From the NCBI GenBank assembly GCA_022360315.1, contig JAKSDA010000502.1, forward strand, positions 1 through 64,000: a DNA stretch of 64,000 bases, read 5' to 3'. The notes under the pieces were generated by a model that saw nothing but the letters and a program-made list of their open reading frames with translations, was not told the origin of the DNA and did not search any database. Numbering within the stretch: position 1 is the stretch's first letter; each line of letters opens with the position of its first letter. Positions 34,448 through 44,080 of the stretch are shown in pieces. The stretch comes from Pseudomonadota bacterium (GTDB lineage Bacteria > Myxococcota_A > Polyangia > Haliangiales > Haliangiaceae). Position numbers and translations under genes: made by a program.

Positions 34448-35677
34448 TCACGATGGACGTCGTACCCGCGCAATGTGACCGCGCGCATCGAGGAAGTAGA
34501 CATATCTGGCGTGGTCCACTTCGATCTCGGGATCTGCGATGAGCTCCGCTGCCCCGTCGGCGCCGTGCGCGCGGGGCACGCGCACAATGCGGCCCGACTC
34601 GATGTAGTACAGATAGTGGCGGTCGCGCGTGATCCCGGTCTTTGCGACAATCTCCGCGCCATCCTCCGCGCCTCCCGACGAGCGATGCGAAGCGGAGTTG
34701 TCACCGCGCTGAGCGACCGGGCGGCCCGATACTCGATCATCCGGCGCAGTCTCGACCGGGTTTTTTTCTGGACCGGGCCGACACACGATCATCTGGATTT
34801 CGCCATCGTCGTCGAGCGGATTGCCGTCGAAGTCGCCGTAGCGCGCAGTCACCTCGAAGCCATTTGCATGGAGCAGGGCCTCCAGTTCGGCGGGGAAAAA
34901 CTTGCGCTGCGATAGACGTACGACTCGCTCCGGTCGCCCGCCAGCCAGCCACTCGTAATACAGCCGGATCACCGCGATCTGGCTGACCGCGTCGTATTCG
35001 TGATTCGTCGAATAGACCATGCGCTCGCCAGTTTCGGGGTGGGTGAACTTGGTTCGCGCCCAGCGTTTGGTGGGATCCCGGCTGAGCCAGCGCAGATCGG
35101 GGTTTTGCACGTCGAAGACCAGCTGTCCACTTGGCTCGAGGTGGTGCCGGACACGGGTCAGGCACGCGCTCACGTCCACTCGCGTGTATAGATGCTCGAA
35201 CGAGTTGAAGGCCATGAAGACCAGAGGAAACCGCCGTGCCAGGGCGAATCGGCGCATGTCGGCGCAGATCAGTGCGGCGCGGGCACGGGCTGCGCGGCCC
35301 AGCCGGGCGACGCGGTGGTGGGCGCGGGCGAGCATGGTTTGCGACAGATCGAGGCCTACCACCGAGTGTCCGGCGCGCAGGAGTGGAACGGTCACGCGGC
35401 CCGATCCACAGGCCAACTCGAGGATGCGGGCCGGCCGGCCGGCCAGTTCAGCCGCGACCTGGACGTAGAAACGGGCGTCGTTTCGCCTGCGGCGATATTC
35501 ATAGTCGTAGAGTGCGGCATCTTGGTAGTGCTCGCGGATCCCGGCTTCGACATCCTCGTAATAGGCCACGGCATAGGGCTCGATGGCGGTCGAATCAGCC
35601 GGTCCGGACTGGCCTGAAGGCGCGTCGCTGTGCTTCGCATTGCTTGCCGGGACGTCCGGCCGACTGCCCTTGCTCAT
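34448..35677 (-). CDS. SAM-dependent methyltransferase with repeat-bearing extensions
   Basis: 409 residues from the ATG at 35677, five bases after the pcnB stop. The methyltransferase core (about residues 40-290) shows ARILELACGSGRVTVPLL, SVVGLDLSQTMLARAHH, CADMRRFALARRFPLVFM and HLEPSGQLVFDVQNPD. A C-terminal module of ~65 residues (RDRHYLYYIESGRIVRV, VYFLDARGHIARVRR) follows a linker. The N-terminal tail (SRPDVPASNAKHSD) is copy 3 of the dispersed repeat and the linker (NSASHRSSGG) resembles another copy, so both junctions look like repeat insertions. Substrate unknown. Confidence 0.75.
   Translation of the reverse strand: MSKGSRPDVPASNAKHSDAPSGQSGPADSTAIEPYAVAYYEDVEAGIREHYQDAALYDYEYRRRRNDARFYVQVAAELAGRPARILELACGSGRVTVPLLRAGHSVVGLDLSQTMLARAHHRVARLGRAARARAALICADMRRFALARRFPLVFMAFNSFEHLYTRVDVSACLTRVRHHLEPSGQLVFDVQNPDLRWLSRDPTKRWARTKFTHPETGERMVYSTNHEYDAVSQIAVIRLYYEWLAGGRPERVVRLSQRKFFPAELEALLHANGFEVTARYGDFDGNPLDDDGEIQMIVCRPGPEKNPVETAPDDRVSGRPVAQRGDNSASHRSSGGAEDGAEIVAKTGITRDRHYLYYIESGRIVRVPRAHGADGAAELIADPEIEVDHARYVYFLDARGHIARVRRPS
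34673..34725 (+). repeat. Dispersed GC-rich repeat, degenerate copy 5
   Basis: Shares AGCGATGCGAAGCGGAG and the following TCAC...GCGACCGGGCGG pattern with the hypF copy, but lacks the GGACGTCC block. Lies in the linker between methyltransferase core and C-terminal module. Assignment less certain than the other copies. Confidence 0.45.
35632..35662 (-). repeat. Dispersed GC-rich repeat, copy 3 (methyltransferase N-terminus)
   Basis: Minus-strand match to the core, with GGACGTCC followed by the AGCAATGCGAAGC block. Read in the methyltransferase frame it gives RPDVPASNAK, a different frame from the GRTSRQAMR reading in hypF. Confidence 0.75.
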
Positions 35678-35681
35678 GTGC

Positions 35682-37094
35682 TCACTGACGGACGACCGCG
35701 TCGAAGTCGGAATTTGTGCCCTGGTTGTGGTTTCCGCGGCGGCGACGGCGGCCTCCGCGGCGGCGACGGCGGCGTTTTTTTGTCGTGTCGAGGCCGATGT
35801 CCGAGATGCCATTGCCCTCGTTTTTGAGCCGCTGCCAGCGCTCGACGTCACTGGTGTCGCGATCTGCTGCGCGCGCGGTGAGCTCGTAGACAGAGAGGGC
35901 CTCGTCGAAATAATCCCGCCGTACCAGGGCCATGGGTCGGCCGCGCCGGCGGCGCGATGGAGCGAGCCGCCGCTGAGCCAGGAGCACCTGGCGCACTCGC
36001 TCGGCATCGCGGCGAGCGATCTTGAGTTCATCGATGAGCGGCTGGCCGAGTTCGAGAATCATCGCGTTGGCCTCGCTAGGCCGAATTCCTGGCCGTACCA
36101 TGCTGGGATAGAGAAACGGTGTCATGAGTGCAGCCAGGAGCAATGCGTTGGTGAATTCCTGCCGTTCGCGCGGCATCTGATCGATCAGCTCGAGCAGCTT
36201 CCACAGCTGTTTACGACTGTCGGCAATCTCCTCTGCAGCGGCAAACTCGAGCTGTAGCGGGGGCACCTGGGGCTTCTGCACCACGTTCCACACCGCATAC
36301 CACTCGGCCTGTTCAGCATCGAGCGGCAGGTCTGGGTGGCTCTTTTTGATATCCGCGCCGTGGCCATCTCGAAACATGGCAGCGAGGCGGGGAGAGAGGA
36401 CTGTATCCAGACCGGTATCGGCCATGAGCTTCATCGACCGATGGGCCGCACCACCGCGCAAGAGGCGATAGATTTCCTCCAATACTCGCGGAGGCGAACA
36501 TTTACTCACCTCGTCGCGGTGACGCAAAAGCGCGTGATAGGTCTCGCGTTCGATGTCGAAGCCGAGGCGTGCGGCGAATTTGACCGCGCGGAGCATTCGC
36601 ACCGGATCCTCTTGAAAGCGGATGTCGGGCCTGCCGATGGTGCGCACCAGTTTGGCATCCAGATCGGCGAGTCCGCCCACATGGTCGATGACCTGCTGGG
36701 TTTCGAGGTCATAAAAAAGACCATTGATCGTGAAATCGCGCCGGCGAGCGTCTTCAGTATCACTGCCAAATACATTATCGCGCCGGATCAAGAGCTCGCT
36801 TTCCTCTCCCTGTCCAGCTCTCGGGTTGGCCCGGAAGGTCGAGGTCTCGATGATCTTGTTGCCAAAGAAGATATGAGCGAGGCGAAAGCGACGGCCGATA
36901 ATCCGACAGTTGCGGAACAGATCGCGGATCTCATTGGGAGTTGCACTGGTGGCAACATCGAAATCTTTGGGGGTTCGACCGAGCAGGAGATCGCGGACGC
37001 ACCCACCGACCAGGTACGCCTTGTGCCCACTCCGTGCCAGCTTGCGGACTACCTTCTCAGCGTCCGCGTCAATCAACCCTCGCACAAAGGCCAT
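35682..37094 (-). CDS. pcnB: Poly(A) polymerase / CCA-adding-like nucleotidyltransferase
   Basis: 470 residues, class II nucleotidyltransferase that adds 3' poly(A) tails promoting RNA decay. Characteristic: YLVGGCVRDLLLGRTPKDFDVAT with catalytic Asp residues, RRFRLAHIFFG, RRDFTINGLFYD, GRPDIRFQEDPVRMLRAVKFAARLGF. PcnB-type traits are the FRDG/H insertion region and the long very basic C-terminal tail (KKRRRRRRGGRRRRRG), here coded by an exact 21-base tandem repeat (35733-35753 and 35754-35774). Followed by the methyltransferase gene with five bases between. Confidence 0.93.
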   Translation of the reverse strand: MAFVRGLIDADAEKVVRKLARSGHKAYLVGGCVRDLLLGRTPKDFDVATSATPNEIRDLFRNCRIIGRRFRLAHIFFGNKIIETSTFRANPRAGQGEESELLIRRDNVFGSDTEDARRRDFTINGLFYDLETQQVIDHVGGLADLDAKLVRTIGRPDIRFQEDPVRMLRAVKFAARLGFDIERETYHALLRHRDEVSKCSPPRVLEEIYRLLRGGAAHRSMKLMADTGLDTVLSPRLAAMFRDGHGADIKKSHPDLPLDAEQAEWYAVWNVVQKPQVPPLQLEFAAAEEIADSRKQLWKLLELIDQMPRERQEFTNALLLAALMTPFLYPSMVRPGIRPSEANAMILELGQPLIDELKIARRDAERVRQVLLAQRRLAPSRRRRGRPMALVRRDYFDEALSVYELTARAADRDTSDVERWQRLKNEGNGISDIGLDTTKKRRRRRRGGRRRRRGNHNQGTNSDFDAVVRQ

Positions 37095-37671
37095 CTTATT
37101 GAAACTACTAACATGATGTAGGGAGCAACGGCAAGTTCACGAAGCTGGGCTAAGCACCGTTTACCAGATCTTCCCCGCCAGCTACGACCTCGTGACGATG
37201 CCGTGATGGATGATCCGAGCTAACACGACTCATCCCCTTTCGCCTTGCAATGACAGCACACCCCCGCCGGACGACCCGATGCACTGCCCTGTGCTGCTCT
37301 GCGCCCCTGCGCACCATCTGAACAGGCCATTTTTTAGTAATTTATAAAACATAATTTATGCCTAATATAAGGCAGTCGGGTGCCGCAAAACACCATCTTC
37401 TCTCTCGTAATACCCATCATGAGACCGTACATATGGTTCCATGATCCATGAGTTTGGTCGAGAGTAGATCCTGTATAAAGAGGCGCCTCGGGGCTCATCA
37501 ACTCGCCATGCAGTATTTCATTGGTGTACGTTACAGAGTTCTACCAATTTACACGATGACAGAGTACTTGTTGCAAATATTTACAATCATAACTTATTAT
37601 AATTACAGTTATAATTGACATGGGGCTGCAAGAACCTCAATGTAGAGAGAGTAATAACGCGGAGCGTTGCC
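37095..37671. promoter_or_regulatory. AT-rich region upstream of the glyoxylate-shunt genes
   Basis: About 575 bases between divergent pcnB and aceB. No gene seen. The last 330 bases, especially 37330-37370 and 37560-37620, are very AT-rich against the GC-rich background and contain TATAAT-like sequence near 37597. Most likely the regulated promoter region for malate synthase/isocitrate lyase; no exact -35/-10 pair with standard spacing can be defended. Confidence 0.45.
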
Positions 37672-39306
37672 ATGGACGATATCAGGACGACGGATCAAGA
37701 GTTCATCGAGATCACTGGACCGCGGGTCGATGATCAGGACGCAATTTTTTTGCCTGAAGCAGTTGGCTTCCTTACTGATCTTATTCGACAGTTTCGCGGC
37801 CGAGTAGTCGATGTTCTCGAGCGCCGTGGGCGCGAGCAAGCCGGTTACGACGCTGGCGAGTTGCCCGACTTTCTATCCGAAACGGCTGAGATTCGCGCTG
37901 CGGATTGGAAGGTGGCTTCTCTGCCCGAGGACCTCTTGCAGCGCGCTGTAGAGATCACTGGTCCGGTCGACCGCAAGATGGTCATCAATGCACTCAACTC
38001 GGGTGCAGATGTATTCATGGCTGATTTCGAGGACTCGAATGCGCCGACCTGGGCCAACACGATCGCCGGCCAGATCAACCTGCGCGACGCGGTTCGCGGT
38101 TCGATTCGCTACGTTCACCCGACCACGGGCAAGACTTACCAGCTCGATTCCAAGACCGCGACGCTCATGGTTCGGCCGCGCGGCTGGCATTTGCTCGAAG
38201 AGCACATCACCCTGGCTGGCCGGCCGGTTCCAGCCGGGCTGGTCGATTTTGGCCTGTACTTGTTTCACAACGCGCGAGCGCTTCTGGCCGCCGGGACCGG
38301 ACCATATTTCTACTTGCCCAAACTGCAGAGCCACCTCGAGGCCCGCCTGTGGAACGATGTATTCGTCCACGCCCAGCGCGCTCTCGACCTGCCGCTGGGC
38401 ACCATCAAGGCCACAGTCCTGATCGAGACCCTGCCGGCTGTTTTCGAGATGGACGAGATCCTCTATGAACTGCGCGATCACGCCGCCGGTCTCAACTGCG
38501 GTCGGTGGGACTACATTTTCAGCTATATCAAGACCTTTCGCAATCGTGAGGCTTTCGTCATTCCCGATCGCGGCGAGGTCGGCATGACCCAGCCGTTCAT
38601 GCGTGCCTATACCCAGCTTTTGATCAAGACCTGTCACCGTCGCGACGCCTTTGCCATGGGCGGCATGGCCGCGCAGATCCCGATCAAGCACGATGCCGAG
38701 GCCAACGCTGCGGCGCTGGACAAGGTTCGCGCCGACAAGCGTCGTGAGGCCGAGGATGGCCACGACGGCACCTGGGTGGCCCATCCCGGATTGGTCCCGG
38801 TCGCCCGGGAGATGTTTGCCGCGGCCATGACCGGGCCGAACCAGCTCGACAAGTTGCGCAATGACGTGCAGGTAACTCGAGACGATCTGCTCGCGGTTCC
38901 GGCGGGCAGTCGCAGCGACACCGGATTGCGCCACAACATTCGCGTCGGCATTCAGTACTTGGAAGCCTGGTTGCGCGGTACCGGCTGCGTGCCGCTGTAT
39001 CACCTGATGGAAGACGCGGCCACTGCCGAGATCAGTCGCAGCCAGATCTGGCAATGGCTCAAACACGGCGCTTCTCTGCAGGGAGGGCCGCACGACGGCG
39101 AGCCGCTCACAGTCGAGCGAGTTCATCGAACCATTGCTGAAGAGATGGACGTCATCAAGGAAGAGATCGGTGCCGAGCGCTTTGCCGGCGGCAAATTTGC
39201 CGAGGCACGCGTTCTGTTTACCGAGGTTGCCACCAATACGGATGAATTTGTCGAGTTTTTGACGCTGCCCGCATATGCGGCGTTGATCGCCGACGAAACT
39301 GCATAA
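37672..39306 (+). CDS. aceB: Malate synthase A
   Basis: 544 residues from the ATG at 37672 with GGAG eight to nine bases upstream (the frame is open from 37615). Condenses glyoxylate with acetyl-CoA to malate. Form-A features: DVFMADFEDSNAPTW, LMVRPRGWHLLEEH, TIKATVLIETLPAVFEMDEILYELRDH with the catalytic and Mg-binding acids, GLNCGRWDYIFSYIK, MGGMAAQIPIK and the C-terminal YHLMEDAATAEISRSQIWQW carrying the catalytic Asp. Length matches the ~530-residue A isoform. Isocitrate lyase follows after 48 bases, giving the full glyoxylate bypass. Confidence 0.97.
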   Translation: MDDIRTTDQEFIEITGPRVDDQDAIFLPEAVGFLTDLIRQFRGRVVDVLERRGREQAGYDAGELPDFLSETAEIRAADWKVASLPEDLLQRAVEITGPVDRKMVINALNSGADVFMADFEDSNAPTWANTIAGQINLRDAVRGSIRYVHPTTGKTYQLDSKTATLMVRPRGWHLLEEHITLAGRPVPAGLVDFGLYLFHNARALLAAGTGPYFYLPKLQSHLEARLWNDVFVHAQRALDLPLGTIKATVLIETLPAVFEMDEILYELRDHAAGLNCGRWDYIFSYIKTFRNREAFVIPDRGEVGMTQPFMRAYTQLLIKTCHRRDAFAMGGMAAQIPIKHDAEANAAALDKVRADKRREAEDGHDGTWVAHPGLVPVAREMFAAAMTGPNQLDKLRNDVQVTRDDLLAVPAGSRSDTGLRHNIRVGIQYLEAWLRGTGCVPLYHLMEDAATAEISRSQIWQWLKHGASLQGGPHDGEPLTVERVHRTIAEEMDVIKEEIGAERFAGGKFAEARVLFTEVATNTDEFVEFLTLPAYAALIADETA

Positions 39307-39354
39307 AAGCCCGCTAAACCAAGCTGTCAACAACCGTGGGAGAGAAAAACAACC

Positions 39355-40719
39355 ATGTCTATTGCGCAAACTGCTACCGTTCCTGAACAGGGTTATCGTG
39401 TCAAGTCCGCACCGGTTTCCGAAAAATCGCCGGCTCGAGACGACATGCAAGATGCAAAGGGGTCGTCTTCCGCGCTTCTTCGCCCCGGCATACCGGCTCG
39501 AGACGACATCGTTCGGTCGTACAGTGACGCGGATGTAGCACGCCTGCGCGGTTCGGTTCGCATCGAGCACACCCTGGCCCGGCTGGGCGCCGAGCGCCTG
39601 TGGGAGCTATTGCAGAGCGAGCCGTATGTCGCCGCACTCGGAGCAATGACTGGCAATCAGGCTATGCAACAGGTGCGTGCCGGCCTCAAATCGATCTACG
39701 TGAGCGGCTGGCAGTGTGCTGCCGATGCCAATCTGTCGGGCAACATGTATCCCGACCAGAGCCTGTATCCGGCCAACAGCGTGCCCATGCTGGTCAAGCG
39801 CATCAATCAGGCCTTGCAGCGTGCCGACCAGATCGAACACGCCGAAGGAGAGCGAAATCGCCACTGGTACGCGCCGATCGTGGCCGATGCTGAGGCTGGA
39901 TTTGGCGGACCCCTCAACTCGTTTGAGCTCATGAAAGGCATGATCGAAGCCGGGGCCGCGGGGGTGCACTTTGAAGACCAGCTGGCCAGTGAGAAGAAGT
40001 GCGGCCATCTCGGCGGCAAGGTTCTGGTGCCGACTAGCCAGTTCATTCGCACCCTGACCGCCGCGCGTCTCGCCGCGGACGTGTGCGATGTGCCGACCGT
40101 GCTCATCGCGCGCACCGACGCCGACAGCGCCAAACTGATCACCAGCGACGTCGACGAACGCGACCGTCCGTTCATCACCGACCAGCGCACCCCCGAGGGT
40201 TTCTTCCGACTGGGTGGCACTGGAATCGAGCGCTCGATCGCCCGCGGATTGGCCTATGCACCGTACGCCGACCTTCTGTGGATGGAGACCTCGACTCCCA
40301 ATCTGGACCAGGCGCGTGCGTTCGCCGAGGCCATCCACAAGGAGTTTCCCGGCAAGATGATGGCGTACAACTGCTCGCCCTCGTTCAACTGGAAGAGCCA
40401 TCTCGACAACGCGACCATCACCTCGTTCCAGCGCGAACTCGGCGCCATGGGCTACAAGTACCAGTTCGTCACCCTGGCGGGATTTCACTCCCTCAACTAC
40501 AGTATGTTCGAGCTGGCGCGAGAGTATCGCGACCGCGGCATGGGTGCCTACTCCGAGCTGCAGCAGGCCGAATTCTCGGCTACCGAGAACGGCTACACGG
40601 CGACGCGGCACCAGCGCGAGGTCGGGACCGGCTATTTCGATGTCGTGCGCGACGTGATTTCCGGTGGCCAGTCATCGACCACAGCGCTGGCCGAGTCGAC
40701 CGAGGCGCAGCAGTTTTGA
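39355..40719 (+). CDS. aceA: Isocitrate lyase
   Basis: 454 residues. Splits isocitrate into glyoxylate and succinate. Catalytic motif KKCGH at 214-218 with Cys216; also YVSGWQCAADANLSGNMYPD, PIVADAEAGFGG, IARTDADSAKLITSDVDERD and YNCSPSFNWKSHLD. A ribosome-binding GGGAGAG precedes the ATG. The N-terminus carries ~45 extra residues with a direct 17-base duplication (39430-39446 and 39493-39509, coding PARDD twice). Co-transcribed with malate synthase. Slightly longer than most bacterial AceA proteins because of this extension. Confidence 0.97.
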   Translation: MSIAQTATVPEQGYRVKSAPVSEKSPARDDMQDAKGSSSALLRPGIPARDDIVRSYSDADVARLRGSVRIEHTLARLGAERLWELLQSEPYVAALGAMTGNQAMQQVRAGLKSIYVSGWQCAADANLSGNMYPDQSLYPANSVPMLVKRINQALQRADQIEHAEGERNRHWYAPIVADAEAGFGGPLNSFELMKGMIEAGAAGVHFEDQLASEKKCGHLGGKVLVPTSQFIRTLTAARLAADVCDVPTVLIARTDADSAKLITSDVDERDRPFITDQRTPEGFFRLGGTGIERSIARGLAYAPYADLLWMETSTPNLDQARAFAEAIHKEFPGKMMAYNCSPSFNWKSHLDNATITSFQRELGAMGYKYQFVTLAGFHSLNYSMFELAREYRDRGMGAYSELQQAEFSATENGYTATRHQREVGTGYFDVVRDVISGGQSSTTALAESTEAQQF

Positions 40720-40754
40720 GCTGAAAAAACCAGCTGCGCCCGGCCCGCTGCACC

Positions 40755-43091
40755 TCAGAGAATTGCCAGATCGATGGGCAGACTGCGCGGGCGCTTGCCG
40801 GTGGCGCGGTAGATGGCGTTGGCAAGTGCAGGTGCGGTTGGCGGCACAGAGGGCTCGCCCAGGCCGGTGGGGTGTGCGTCGGTATTGGCGAAGTGGGTCT
40901 CGATGACAGTCGGTGCTTCGTTGATGCGCAAGATCGAATAGCTGTCGAAGTTATTCTGCTGAACGCGGCCGCCAACGATCGTGATCTTTTCTTTGAGCGC
41001 GGCCGATAGCCCTTGCACCAAACCGCCCTCGAGCTGAGCCCGGCCGCCGTTTGGATTGAGCACAGGACCACAATCGGCGGCACAGACCACTCTGTGGATG
41101 AGCGGCTTGCCGCTCGCGGTGGACAATTCGATGACCACCGCGGCGTAGCTCAGATGATCGATGCCACACGCGATGCCCATGGCGCGGCCCTTGGGCATGG
41201 TTTTGCCCCAGCCGGCTTTTTCGGCGGCCAGTTTGAGCACGCCCTTGAGCCGGGCCGGATCCCAGGGAAACTCCTTGTTCGGCTTGGGCCGATCCACTGT
41301 GAGTTCATCGATGAGATGCATGCGGTACTCGTAGGGATCCTTGCCCGCCTTCTCGGCCAGCTCATCGATGAAGCTCTCGACCGCGAACGTGGTGTGGGTG
41401 GTGTGGACAGCGCGCCACCAGCCACGGGTCACTCCCGAGGGCAGATATGTGTACTCACACGAGCGATTGGGCACTCGATAGAGCATGTCGCTGGCCCCGT
41501 TACTCTCGCTGACGCCGTGGTCTTTGGCGTTTGGATCGATCGTCGCGCGGATGGCCGGTGTGGTCATGCGATGGCGCCAGGCCTCGGGGTAGCCGTCTTT
41601 GTCGAGGCTGGCTTCAATTGCGTGCATGGCCATTGGACGGTAGAAATCGTGGGTCATGTCGTCTTCGCGGGTCCATACCACCTGGACTGGAACATCCACG
41701 TGCTTGGCGACCAGGGCAGCCTCGACCACGTAATCGAGGTTGAGACGGCGGCCAAAACCGCCGCCCAAAAGCGAGATCTGAACCTCGACGTTCTCTGGCG
41801 GAATGCCCAGTGCCTTGCCCACAGGGCCCGGAGCCAGGTCTGGAGTCTGGATTGGACCCCTGATGAGACAGCGATCGCCTTTGACTTCGGCTGTACAGTT
41901 CATCGGCTCCATGGTCGAGTGGGCGATGAACGGAACATCGTAGCGCGCTCGCACAACGCCTTTGGCCTTAGCCAGGACTTTGTCGGGATTGCCGAGCCGA
42001 TTGACCAGCTCTTTGCCCTTGCCCCCGACAAACCGCTCCATCGCAGTTCGGTAGCCGGCACTGCTCTCCTTGGCGTGAGGGCCCTGGTCCCACTGGATAT
42101 CGAGCTTGGCCCGGCCTTGCATCGCCGCCCAGGTGGTTTCGGCGATCACCGCCACACCGCTGTGCACATTGGCCATGGGTCCGGTTGCGGGCACTTCCAC
42201 GACCTTCTTGACTCCGGCCACGGTGAACGCAGCATCGGCTTTAAACGATTTGACCTTGCCACCGAATACTGGAGTGCGCTCGATCGAGGCAAATAGCATG
42301 TTGGGCATGCGAATATCGATACCGTACGTGGCCTTGCCCTGCACGATGTCCGCGGCATCGATGCCGATATGCTCTTTGCCGAGCAGTTTGAACTCCTTGG
42401 CATCCTTGAGTACAACCGTCTCGGGAACCGACTGCTCGGCGGCGATTTCGGTCAGCGAGCCGTAGGTGAGTTTTCGACCCGAGTCGGCGTGTATCACGTG
42501 GCCATTGTCGGTTTTGAGACTTTTGGCATCTACCTGCAATTTTTGCGCCGCAGCGGCCACCAACATGGCGCGGGCCCTGGCGCCGGCCTCGCGCAATGGT
42601 TTCCAGCCGGTGCGCACGCTGGCACTGCCTCCAGTGGTCTGTCTGCCGTACTTCTTGGGGTTGGTGGGCGCGGTTTGCGGCACCACCTTGGACCAGTCGA
42701 GATCCAGTTCTTCGGCAATGATCATGGCCAGGGTGGTGCGCACGCCCTGACCCATCTCCGATTTGGCCACAGTGATCGTGGCGCTGTTATCGGGCTTGAT
42801 CTCGACAAAGGCATTGGCCTCGAATGGCTCGGTCGGCAGCGGCTCGCTCTCGACCGGCGTCGGCGTGTTCTTGTCGTTCTTGTCCTTGTTGCCCGCGGTC
42901 TTGTCGTCGCCCTGTCCCGACTTGCAACCGGGCAGCGATACCGCGATGAGCAGGCCGCCGCCGGCGACACTGCTGATACGGAGAAACGTGCGCCGATCCA
43001 TGGCTTCGGTAGTGCTGGCAACACCTCGATCGCCCCCGTCGGGGTCGGGGTAAAGGACGGACAAAACCTCTTCGAAATCGGGTCGGGTCAT
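40755..43091 (-). CDS. Molybdenum hydroxylase large subunit (IorB/aldehyde oxidase type)
   Basis: 778 residues. Xanthine-dehydrogenase-family molybdopterin subunit of the isoquinoline 1-oxidoreductase beta/membrane aldehyde dehydrogenase type. A twin-arginine-like signal (DRRTFLRISSVAGGG) sits ~33 residues in, ending near a Cys (SLPGCKSG), so it is probably exported by Tat, possibly as a lipoprotein. A charged low-complexity spacer (DKTAGNKDKNDKN) follows, then AKSEMGQGVRTTLAMIIAEEL, GGSASVRTGWKPLREAGA, HSTMEPMNCTAEV, LGGGFGRRLNLDYVVEAAL and GEPSVPPTAPALANAIYRATG, which includes the active-site Glu position. Oxidises aldehydes or N-heterocycles; substrate unknown. Overlaps the [2Fe-2S] subunit by four bases. 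Confidence 0.92.
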   Translation of the reverse strand: MTRPDFEEVLSVLYPDPDGGDRGVASTTEAMDRRTFLRISSVAGGGLLIAVSLPGCKSGQGDDKTAGNKDKNDKNTPTPVESEPLPTEPFEANAFVEIKPDNSATITVAKSEMGQGVRTTLAMIIAEELDLDWSKVVPQTAPTNPKKYGRQTTGGSASVRTGWKPLREAGARARAMLVAAAAQKLQVDAKSLKTDNGHVIHADSGRKLTYGSLTEIAAEQSVPETVVLKDAKEFKLLGKEHIGIDAADIVQGKATYGIDIRMPNMLFASIERTPVFGGKVKSFKADAAFTVAGVKKVVEVPATGPMANVHSGVAVIAETTWAAMQGRAKLDIQWDQGPHAKESSAGYRTAMERFVGGKGKELVNRLGNPDKVLAKAKGVVRARYDVPFIAHSTMEPMNCTAEVKGDRCLIRGPIQTPDLAPGPVGKALGIPPENVEVQISLLGGGFGRRLNLDYVVEAALVAKHVDVPVQVVWTREDDMTHDFYRPMAMHAIEASLDKDGYPEAWRHRMTTPAIRATIDPNAKDHGVSESNGASDMLYRVPNRSCEYTYLPSGVTRGWWRAVHTTHTTFAVESFIDELAEKAGKDPYEYRMHLIDELTVDRPKPNKEFPWDPARLKGVLKLAAEKAGWGKTMPKGRAMGIACGIDHLSYAAVVIELSTASGKPLIHRVVCAADCGPVLNPNGGRAQLEGGLVQGLSAALKEKITIVGGRVQQNNFDSYSILRINEAPTVIETHFANTDAHPTGLGEPSVPPTAPALANAIYRATGKRPRSLPIDLAIL

Positions 43092-43555
43092 CGTGTCCCT
43101 CCTCTGCCGAGTTCAGCTGCTCGTTTGATCGCCTTGCGAATGCGGTAATAGGTGCCGCAGCGGCACATATTGCCGCTCATGGCCAGATCGATGTCGGAAT
43201 CGCTGGGATTCTTGTTTTGCTCCAGCAGAGCTGCAGCGCTCATGATCTGGCCGGCCTGGCAGTAACCGCATTGCGGCACGTTTTCTTCCAGCCAGGCCTT
43301 TTGCACCGGGTGATCGCCATTCGGTGACAGGCCCTCGATCGTGGTGATCGACTTGCCCGCAACCGACGAGATGGGCGCGATGCACGAGCGCACTGGAGTG
43401 CCGTCGAGATGCACCGTACAGGCGCCACACAGCGATTTGCCGCAGCCAAATTTGGTGCCGGTCAGGCCGACCACGTCACGCAGAACCCACAAGAGCGGCA
43501 TGGTGCCGTCCACGTCGAGTTTGTGTTTTTTGCCGTTGATCGTCAGTTCGTACAT
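43088..43555 (-). CDS. Molybdenum hydroxylase small [2Fe-2S] subunit (IorA type)
   Basis: 155 residues from the ATG at 43555 (GGAG at -10). Two [2Fe-2S] clusters: plant-ferredoxin type with TKFGCGKSLCGACTVHLDG and the helical-domain type with PQCGYCQAGQIM and GNMCRCGTYYRI. Transfers electrons from the molybdopterin subunit. Without its own signal it would be exported with the large subunit. No cytochrome partner is adjacent. Confidence 0.95.
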   Translation of the reverse strand: MYELTINGKKHKLDVDGTMPLLWVLRDVVGLTGTKFGCGKSLCGACTVHLDGTPVRSCIAPISSVAGKSITTIEGLSPNGDHPVQKAWLEENVPQCGYCQAGQIMSAAALLEQNKNPSDSDIDLAMSGNMCRCGTYYRIRKAIKRAAELGRGGTR

Positions 43556-44080
43556 GGGACTCTCCAAGTGGGGAGAGTCCCAGTCCGAAGCTGAATTTGC
43601 AACGCTTCCGTTGCACCCGATGCCCCTTACAGTCGCCCCTCGTCGTGTAGTCCACCTCGCCAGGAGCCTGGGGCGCGGCCGATCGGGCCCATAGACACTT
43701 TCTGGCCCGGCTAGCGGCGAATGCCGGCCAGGAGCTCGGCCGAGATCAGGGCAAGGAGTACCGACCCGCATGCGGAGAGCACTCGATAAAACAACTTCGG
43801 CTCACACCGATGCGATGGACCGGGCGGGCTCGCCGCAGGCAGCAGAGCTGAGCCCTCGGCCTCGGGCCGACGTTGCATGAACGTCAGAGGTCCGCCGACA
43901 CGAGCACGTACATGGCTGTAGCTTCATGTCTGCGGATAGCCAGAGAGACCGGCGGAACACGGCCCATCGCTCGATGACTCGTCTACCGGTGGTGACATCG
44001 ATAGCGCGACAATCGCGATGTTGAGCTGCGCGATTGTCGCTCGGCCGCTCGCCCAATCAGCTCGAGCGACCGCCGAGGTG
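43556..44080. other. Intergenic region without a supported gene
   Basis: About 525 bases between the molybdenum hydroxylase genes and the lipoprotein gene. Host-like composition; the open frames crossing it have neither ribosome-binding sites nor recognisable content. Would contain the promoter of the hydroxylase pair. Confidence 0.4.

Noticed and set aside
37873..39570. Minus-strand 565-codon open frame
   Set aside because: Antisense to malate synthase and running into isocitrate lyase; no motifs and no ribosome-binding site.
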